From Lachnospiraceae bacterium (lineage in GTDB: Bacteria > Bacillota > Clostridia > Lachnospirales > Lachnospiraceae), in NCBI GenBank assembly GCA_021202715.1, contig JAJQCL010000014.1:2189-11860 (forward strand): DNA of 9,672 bases, written 5' to 3'. Shown piece after piece: positions 9,201 to 9,672 of the stretch (the first letter of the stretch is position 1; every line of letters begins with the position of its first letter). A program made the position numbers and the translations under genes. Under the pieces are notes generated by a model that was given only the letters and a program-made list of their open reading frames with translations, did not search any database and had not been told where the DNA came from.

Positions 9201-9423
9201 CCGAGACAGTGAACAGGGAGACCCATCCCTCGGTGCCGTAGGGGTTGTTCGCCAGGGCCTCTGCGGTCTCCGCGGTGGTCATCGTTTCATCGATGTTGAT
9301 GCCGAAAGCGTCCGTCGTAGTGGCGGCCTCGGCGGTCAGGTTCGGCAGCGTGATCGCGGGGATCATCGGCGCCACCAGACACAATATGATCAGGATACTT
9401 AGGATTCTTTTCTTCATTTTCAT
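1..9423 (-). CDS. Giant secreted multidomain surface protein (FG-GAP-like head, FnIII/Ig-like, InlB-type repeats), 3'-partial
   Basis: This frame stays open for 3,141 codons to the window edge, so the C-terminus and any anchor are missing. Domain order: signal peptide 1-33; FG-GAP/VCBS-like repeats with DxDxDG loops about 135-595; an unassigned Ser/Thr/Gly-rich strand region 598-872; fibronectin type III 877-973; Ig-like 978-1077; unassigned 1078-1369; bacterial Ig-like 1370-1452; MBG-like 1456-1605; diverged InlB-type B-repeats about 1690-2707; Cys-containing 'ATC...GNIEYW' repeats 2817-3141. I chose the ATG at 9423 because the AAGGAG at 9435-9430 lies 6 bases upstream. The ATG at 9429 abuts that site and the ATG at 9417 is 12 bases away. 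Proteins built this way are exported and act at the cell surface in adhesion or substrate binding. The specific ligand is unknown, and no catalytic domain is recognisable. No LPXTG motif is seen in this portion. The gene follows a small Cys-rich gene with a short gap, suggesting one operon. Confidence 0.95.
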   Translation of the reverse strand, partial: MKMKKRILSILIILCLVAPMIPAITLPNLTAEAATTTDAFGINIDETMTTAETAEALANNPYGTEGWVSLFTVSELSAFYGSSGNTRYWYTYNYNEDYQNDTFDEGSIETPTSGTQTGMSESNSGYSIMDTAACDVASEGQKRYTAVLAYDRDDDKLWLFLKDSAGNTVSNAISVRTTTEDSLGWLSDTSPYYNNAFVSIAAGDFDGDGQDSLIVYIAEMEKAAPSIYEYYIEYNGTQGNILLYQSQKKVVIDNVYDLLGVDDLSRKRTDNGKVSCNAPTVQLVAADTDNDNVDELIITAGLNKTEDSVSSRASKMYIYDYLTGSSTWHQSCYLNTTGYQDEDGKNRLRYASSAVGNIIYDSTNTDYPEIVTAGWVGTDDKTTDDIGSYVTGCESVKTISETSVGTYWSTPMGTLTTSNDGVSDYTADNHYCSPKRDNLVQVSVALLDGTATSAYVLIADTVFQYNTSTWMKSYRYEIWNPAADDEKWDSSYYKNAAVIDVVSGNFDGNLDGREQFVFATMKRAEGQNQYWYQLYVYGKDATGEYYEGHSSNIISKKKNTYLSLCAPDVDNDGVIARVQSVTKTYTAPEILTILEAAPFYEELDGGDGDFGNSATTYGTTNAVENSTGSGSTLSAGIIVGFEYTNDLLTGLATGAGFEEKVSTSYTSETTESTTIAYTLEYSNDTGENTVVVYRRPVTSWVYELKNTGGTLVLSREGTLVTSMLTVDDYNEIAPSYGLSQIADDLLATPGDPFSYRSNSGGLTNGVTSQTITTYSNGGTTTQTISNATSTEKSFTYEVASSFSVYGIIYGVKVGTEYEYNTRNISSTINTNEITKSGTVSGNAQDGYDFKWQFVHWTVNIDDRDVPVLGYILTDVEGPPAPPENLRAEDITSTSATLAWDESNRAGDVYYIYQIYSDGSYVQIGEADISETSYALTGLSPNTSYTYAISSYSETEPYTGESVMSSEVIVTTLPEDEASVEIESPSDLSVQVGGDATFSGSITVFSDSYNAVNYQWQSRTNGGSWSDVDGATSSKLTLTSVEKSDNGTEYRLVFKVSYKNLNAAVCYYSDAATLSVGLIDVDTTLSIEKYESGSGTLADPYEGIATSSVQTGTTETTETSTQNVVIPATDTVPKLTVYSIGSGDDVTYYGVGTVYDEKTDDDETVYYHVTNDNGTYTAGTQITVTEATVYTDSDSNSTVTLPDGVTVSQNTLTLNNVTYTLMAAVTGTEKTPLVNDEDETRLATFTGIATCYWVSGETAYTYTSASGIGEADSTVDVSELYDVYCNDSNYILLGREESWVVDEGTADSHDYNTKTDYLYTLITVTTAESSTTYSVTSVMSAETSVSYSETDFDPADLTVVTAEVTETVTTPVYATQDGTTLTLKATVKTASGGDAAEGATVDFQIINRNTGGTTTVAATTNASGVATATWTATASGLYSIQAVVRADATYASASSGKQYYRADKAYGIETTETTEYQIVLTSEDGELSDGAITYGDAVSVRLQSRTVTVTTTTDDDGTTTTSTERGSWSDVSSTVKYVSSPSDGSENVTITASTTGTEAYMPTAAGSYTVSAYLVDGTGEEAVETLAATTNLQVSQRSVTITPNWTGEVPASAAAVTPDPEPELASADSNLDLTTVFEASSSYFNLDSTTASGTFTVSLSYLTSEDAATMVSAFKKNYFVTLATSSFSIRKNSATVYFSADENGAITGQYTDKKFTMASGSRKTAGTSLYFIAKPDSGYAVSGWTINGTFYDIDDELPDGFSLASSGKQLVVESFDVNKHVVDGALTVSVQFKSSSNKITYSADSHGSVSAKSGTGDTVASGASVANGTSVFFTAEPEDGYIVDYWVVNGSTYLWDGTEETYRGTTLTLEDIQEAKTVIVYFKESTATFTVATEVVNESETRDDSLATITVTDAETGDTVDLTEDVAENTSLTFTAAITNATNNMVKSWQVSTDDGATWTTLSGSGGQTSVTVYNISADTRVRVIVTVAQTYGLSYSIQCGEDTVTDTDIAALTATSNGQMLTSGTDVSAYVPVDFTLTLSNDYYLIGWEGAEADTEDPLTAHIESLTGDTVVTVTIGKKPVITIEDTKNGTITVTDSDDQTITSGTPVAPGTTLTVTLTPDDGYEVDSADDSAAYADGTGSTTDVKTYTIEVQDDQTISATFKELAEYVVTYSTVITTGDSANGELTAAASRKGLDAYAVSSLESGETVYDGSTVTLTATPEEGYRVKEWVINGSVYKESELTYIGTTLTLDGISKDTTVTVQFVSTGSRITVESGSNGSLVSAMVGDTDVFANITSGFYLSKDASVTVTAKADTGYEPEAWKVNGETKQEGGESFTYTATEDGVGAVISVTFIQQKYAVSWSGTGSTGGTVAATGYDGSSADIRGGTDVTFTASPADGAVISHWTVNGETVTDDEGNTISTETLTWTVPNGAIADPAVDAYNVVAVFKNAPYEITFDQPANGTLTAVDANGKALATTETAENGSDVTFTVTPASGYLVESYTVNGTTTESHDTTFAVTVTGPMTVSVTIVPDSYTVTYNAEGKGTVNGNASGSVTVAYDGTTTFTAKPDEYNKVSGWKVGGVTTTTGVSDDGQSLTLSGVRADTEVTAVFTSSVGYGLAYSVVTDETSGETGGTLSATADGVAITLTDSQETIVAGGSSLVFTANPNYDMMVDYWTVNGEKVEGNITTSLTIDYLEENVEVAVKYTKLVVYEIPQSGTGYTVSDVVRDPADAGTATQIRQNGTVSFTVTLANDFTVFEKLIISGWDCLNNKAVDETTGCDSVTVEKKTNDDGSISYKITVANVTDDLHAQIVAHKLKHVAAKEATCIEDGYIEHWYCEDEDCKKYFTDETAQTALDYETEVLIKKETAAHDYEATFIWNGTTSVTAELVCKLNNHHTVTLSSDKGEITISKATDGDVTTFTATAEYTDRGVTCTYTGTKKMTYHAAKDPDCTNTGNIAYWTDEDGNYFSAISAADETKLTAEQITIDVVADAHSYSEPVFTWNGTDSATATFTCSICGDKQTVDAAVTSSTSGNTITFTATATYPYSTEAATSTRKLTKVAAKAATCAAAGNIEYWVEEGTETYYTYTDSKTMEKIEDKDSVTLARKTAESDHSWGSPAWTWSGTTATVKLTCSVCKETK
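253..600 (-). repeat. C-terminal Cys repeat, copy 2 (residues 2942-3057)
   Basis: This copy starts MTYHAAKDPDC with Cys 2952, 125 residues after its equivalent in copy 1. It continues TGNIAYWTDEDGNYF, in which the Cys pair seen in copy 1 has been replaced by acidic residues. Its second half, FTWNGTDSATATFTC, carries an intact CxxC (Cys 3015 and 3018, CSICGD). A TVDAAVTSS strand and a Thr/Ala-rich closing strand follow. Confidence 0.75.
601..975 (-). repeat. C-terminal Cys repeat, copy 1 (residues 2817-2941)
   Basis: This copy starts LKHVAAKEATC and continues with an EHWYCEDEDCKKYF segment. Cys 2827, 2838 and 2843 are present. The second half carries a WNGTTSVTAELVC strand with a single Cys at 2891 where the other copies have CxxC. 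The general 'ATC...G-x-I-E-x-W-x-C..C-x-KYF' repeat is one I associate with large Firmicutes surface proteins; its function is not known to me. Confidence 0.75.
976..1302 (-). other. Linker segment before the Cys repeats (residues 2708-2816)
   Basis: This stretch follows the last InlB-type unit and leads into the Cys repeats. It has strands such as TVSFTVTLANDF and KITVANVTDDLHAQI, and two cysteines (GWDCLNN and TGCDSV) about a dozen residues apart that could pair. I recognise no named domain. It may be a further diverged repeat of the stalk without the WxVNG motif. Confidence 0.5.
1303..4356 (-). repeat. Array of diverged InlB-type B-repeat-like units (residues ~1690-2707)
   Basis: About ten units share the pattern 'hydrophobic-T-A-x-P-x-x-G-Y-x-V-x-x-W-x-V-N-G' followed by a Thr-rich strand and a closing 'V-x-V-x-F'. 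The WxVNG-type tryptophans are at residues 1743, 1845, 2230, 2322, 2405 and 2676. Variants are at 2048 (GWEG), 2502 (Tyr for Trp) and 2578 (WKVGG), and one unit near 2121 lacks the Trp. Adjacent units are mostly 75-105 residues apart. These correspond to the bacterial repeat family related to the internalin B B-repeat, a beta-grasp-like spacer of long cell-surface proteins. The units differ strongly in sequence, so they are old duplications rather than recent tandem copies. An Ig-like insertion (KSWQVSTDDGATW) lies between the units at 1845 and 2048. Confidence 0.8.
4609..5058 (-). other. MBG-like segment (residues ~1456-1605)
   Basis: The segment opens with a GAITYGDAVSVRL motif and later has PTAAGSYTVSAYLVDGTG followed by TTNLQVSQRSVTITPNW. 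This order (YGD start, 'aGsYtV' strand, closing QrsVTI) resembles MBG/YDG-type domains of bacterial surface proteins. The middle is interrupted by a Thr/Asp-rich insert (TVTTTTDDDGTTTTST). A Pro/Glu linker (DPEPE, starting at residue 1618) follows and marks the transition to the repeat stalk. Confidence 0.5.
5068..5316 (-). other. Bacterial Ig-like domain (residues ~1370-1452)
   Basis: The segment begins PVYATQDGTTLTLKATVKT. It contains the motif GATVDFQI followed by TNASGVATATWTATASGLYSI. This is the 'G-x-V-x-F-x...T(D/N)xxGxAT' pattern of bacterial Ig-like families 1 and 3/5, in which a protein-stabilising loop precedes the last strands. Such domains form rigid rods in adhesins and invasins. 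The family subtype cannot be settled by eye. Confidence 0.7.
5317..6192 (-). other. Unassigned beta-rich segment of the giant protein (residues 1078-1369)
   Basis: No domain is recognised across these 292 residues. The segment is rich in Thr, Asp, Val and Tyr, with short predicted strands, a Thr/Glu/Ser-rich patch near its start (TSSVQTGTTETTETST), and two Cys residues, in ATCYWVSG and VYCNDSN. It contains no long hydrophobic run, so it is expected to be extracellular. It could be one or two divergent Ig-like or carbohydrate-binding domains. Confidence 0.55.
6193..6492 (-). other. Ig-like domain (residues 978-1077)
   Basis: Features of an I-set/Ig_3-like fold are visible: an initial strand with VQVGGDATFSGSI, a core Trp in NYQWQSR, then KLTLTSVEKSDNGTEYRL matching the L-x-D-x-G-x-Y corner. 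A closing strand ends in ATLSVGL. The canonical first Cys of the disulfide is absent, as in most bacterial Ig-like domains. The probable role is structural stalk or ligand contact at the cell surface. Confidence 0.75.
6505..6795 (-). other. Fibronectin type III domain (residues 877-973)
   Basis: The segment starts with a Pro-rich lead (GPPAPPENLRAEDIT) and has the conserved Trp in SATLAWDES. A Tyr-rich strand (YYIYQIYSDG) comes next, then the hallmark TSYALTGLSPNTSYTYAI, where the Leu and Tyr corner is intact. It closes with EVIVTTLPE. Its length, about 97 residues, is typical. In bacterial surface proteins this module serves as a spacer or as a protein/carbohydrate binding unit; here it joins the head region to the stalk. 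Confidence 0.9.
6808..7632 (-). other. Unassigned Ser/Thr/Gly-rich strand region, possibly beta-pore-forming-like (residues ~598-872)
   Basis: Two segments show long runs of alternating polar and apolar residues rich in Ser and Thr. The first is residues 657-704: many Thr/Ser/Glu, then NTVVVYRRPVTSWVYEL. The second is residues 766-858: Thr/Ser-rich, then a Gly/Tyr/Val stretch including SVYGIIYGVKVGTEYEY. Between them is a motif ending in TPGDPFSY. This pattern of two amphipathic beta segments separated by a structured part recalls membrane-inserting hairpins of beta-barrel pore-forming proteins. No family signature is recognised, however, and Ser/Thr-rich strands are also common in non-toxic adhesins. 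The position right after the propeller and before the fibronectin domain suggests one N-terminal functional head. The function is unproven. Confidence 0.4.
7297..7303 (-). repeat. G7 homopolymer in the coding strand
   Basis: Seven G residues sit within ACG GGG GGG ACT (Thr-Gly-Gly-Thr) in the putative pore-like region. Loss or gain of one G leads to an early stop (TAA or TGA within about 20 codons). A shorter G6 run lies at 7141-7146 in the same region. Both are ordinary lengths for GC-rich DNA, so this is weaker support for slippage than the A8 tract. Confidence 0.75.
7639..9021 (-). other. FG-GAP/VCBS-like beta-propeller head (residues ~135-595)
   Basis: Repeated units pair a beta-strand with an Asp-rich loop. 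Examples are AGDFDGDGQD (Asp 204, 206, 208, 211), DTDNDNVDE (Asp 287, 289, 291, 294), GNFDGNLDGRE (Asp 507, 511) and DVDNDG (Asp 568, 570, 572). Each is followed or preceded by hydrophobic strands such as SLIVYIAE, ELIITAG and QFVFATM. DxDxDG loops in FG-GAP/VCBS repeats bind calcium and build beta-propellers, usually for protein or sugar binding outside the cell. At least four clear loops and two degenerate ones (near residues 142 and 356) suggest a propeller with divergent blades. Blade count cannot be fixed by eye. The segment 34-134 before it has no recognised domain. An A8 tract lies inside this domain at codons 247-249. Confidence 0.8.
8677..8684 (-). repeat. A8 homopolymer in the coding strand (codons 247-249)
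   Basis: Eight consecutive A residues are read as part of CAA AAA AAA (Gln-Lys-Lys) followed by GTA. Loss of one A would read CAA AAA AAG TAG and stop at once. Gain of one A shifts into a frame that meets a TAA near base 8558. The tract lies early in the gene, in the propeller head, where slippage would switch off nearly the whole protein. Variation at this tract is inferred from the sequence and not shown by it. Confidence 0.8.
9325..9423 (-). other. Signal peptide of the giant protein (residues 1-33)
   Basis: The N-terminus begins MKMKKR, followed by a hydrophobic core (ILSILIILCLVAPMIPAI). A polar stretch then ends in Ala-Glu-Ala before Ala-Thr-Thr-Thr, which fits a signal peptidase I site after residue 33. 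The single Cys in the core (residue 15) is preceded by Leu, not Gly/Ala/Ser, and sits too early for a lipobox, so a lipoprotein is unlikely. The protein is therefore predicted to be exported through the Sec pathway. Confidence 0.9.
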
Positions 9424-9429
9424 TCTCAT

Positions 9430-9435
9430 CTCCTT
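9430..9435 (-). promoter_or_regulatory. Ribosome binding site of the giant gene
   Basis: AAGGAG lies between the stop of the upstream Cys-rich gene and three in-frame ATG codons, at 9429, 9423 and 9417. Spacings from its last base are 0, 6 and 12 bases, so the middle ATG fits best. The whole intergenic gap is only 11-17 bases and leaves no room for a separate promoter or terminator, consistent with transcription from upstream. Confidence 0.85.
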
Positions 9436-9440
9436 TTTGC

Positions 9441-9671
9441 TTACAGGCTGGCCTGTTGTTGTTTATTTGCCCAGCGGCGTTTCTGTTGCTGACACACCCC
9501 GATCAGGCTCTGATCAGCGATTTGCTTGAAATAGCGGCATTCTCCGCAGGTATTGCAGTGGCTTGGCGCCTCCCACTCGCCATAGGGACAGGGGTCTTCG
9601 ACCGAATGGATGAACGGACAGCCATCGGCCGTCCAGGCCGGTTCGTCATTAAAGTTCCTGTACTCCTCGAT
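9441..9671 (-). CDS. Small Cys-rich protein of unknown function, 5'-partial
   Basis: The last 76 codons and the TAA stop (9443-9441) are visible; the start lies beyond the right edge. The visible part has six cysteines, at visible residues 18, 28, 39, 42, 45 and 60. They include a C-x2-C-x2-C cluster (CNTCGEC) followed by an aromatic pair, and then a Gly-Val-Cys. The tail is basic and Gln-rich (QQQKRRWANKQQQ). There is no signal or membrane segment in this part. The spacing suggests a zinc- or iron-sulfur-binding fold in the cytoplasm, but I do not recognise the family. It ends 17 bases before the preferred start of the giant surface-protein gene, on the same strand, so the two are probably co-transcribed. 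A role in expression or redox control of the neighbour is possible but is only a guess from position. It could also be the end of a larger metal-binding protein. Confidence 0.75.
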   Translation of the reverse strand: MEEYRNFNDEPAWTADGCPFIHSVEDPCPYGEWEAPSHCNTCGECRYFKQIADQSLIGVCQQQKRRWANKQQQASL

Positions 9672-9672
9672 G

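Noticed and set aside
8032..9402. Plus-strand open frames (8032-8700 and 8710-9402) resembling hydrophobic Val/Ile/Gly proteins
   Set aside because: They overlap the propeller head on the opposite strand, and their apparent hydrophobic runs are complements of Asp-rich calcium-loop codons (GAC/GAT read as GTC/ATC).
9325..9423. Lipoprotein signal suggested by a Cys in the hydrophobic leader
   Set aside because: The Cys at residue 15 is preceded by Leu and lies in the middle of the hydrophobic core, so it does not fit a lipobox. A type I cleavage after Ala-Glu-Ala fits better.
1..9672. RNA genes, CRISPR array, insertion sequence or rho-independent terminator
   Set aside because: No tRNA/rRNA-like sequence, regularly spaced identical repeats, transposase or inverted ends, or hairpin plus T-run outside coding sequence was seen. 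The repeats present are protein-level and diverged.

Overview
The window is almost entirely one very large protein gene read right to left (minus strand). It has no stop codon from its start near base 9423 to base 1, so at least 3,141 residues are encoded here and the C-terminus lies outside the window. Read in this frame, the whole stretch translates into recognisable extracellular modules. The plus-strand open frames, some over 400 codons long, are shadows of a GC-rich, Thr/Ser/Gly/Asp-rich coding strand. A second, 5'-partial minus-strand gene occupies bases 9441-9671. It ends 17 bases before the preferred start of the giant gene, so the two are probably co-transcribed.

The likely host is a GC-rich, gut- or rumen-type Clostridia (Lachnospiraceae/Oscillospiraceae-like). 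This is inferred from three things: a Gram-positive-style signal peptide with a strong AAGGAG ribosome binding site, the InlB-type repeat and fibronectin type III modules, and C-terminal 'ATC...GNIEYW' Cys repeats of a kind I associate with Firmicutes surface proteins. No taxonomic marker gene is present, so this is tentative.

Layout of the giant protein (residues numbered from the ATG at 9423): signal peptide 1-33; Asp-rich FG-GAP/VCBS-like repeats with DxDxDG calcium-loop motifs about 135-595; a Ser/Thr/Gly-rich region of alternating beta-strand character about 598-872 that I cannot assign but that recalls beta-barrel pore-forming segments; fibronectin type III 877-973; Ig-like 978-1077; an unassigned beta-rich segment 1078-1369; a bacterial Ig-like domain about 1370-1452; an MBG-like segment about 1456-1605; a Pro/Glu linker near 1618; about ten diverged InlB-type B-repeat-like units about 1690-2707; a linker 2708-2816; and at least three roughly 120-residue Cys-containing repeats 2817-3141 that continue past the edge.

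The simplest interpretation is a secreted or wall-associated giant protein. A calcium-binding head and an unusual strand-rich domain sit at the N-terminus, on a long stalk of Ig-like and InlB-like modules. The anchor, if any, is outside the window. The most interesting points are the possible pore-forming-like domain next to the propeller-like head, an A8 tract where loss of a single A produces an immediate stop codon, the complementary loss of Cys pairs among the C-terminal repeats, and the coupling to a small Cys-rich intracellular protein.
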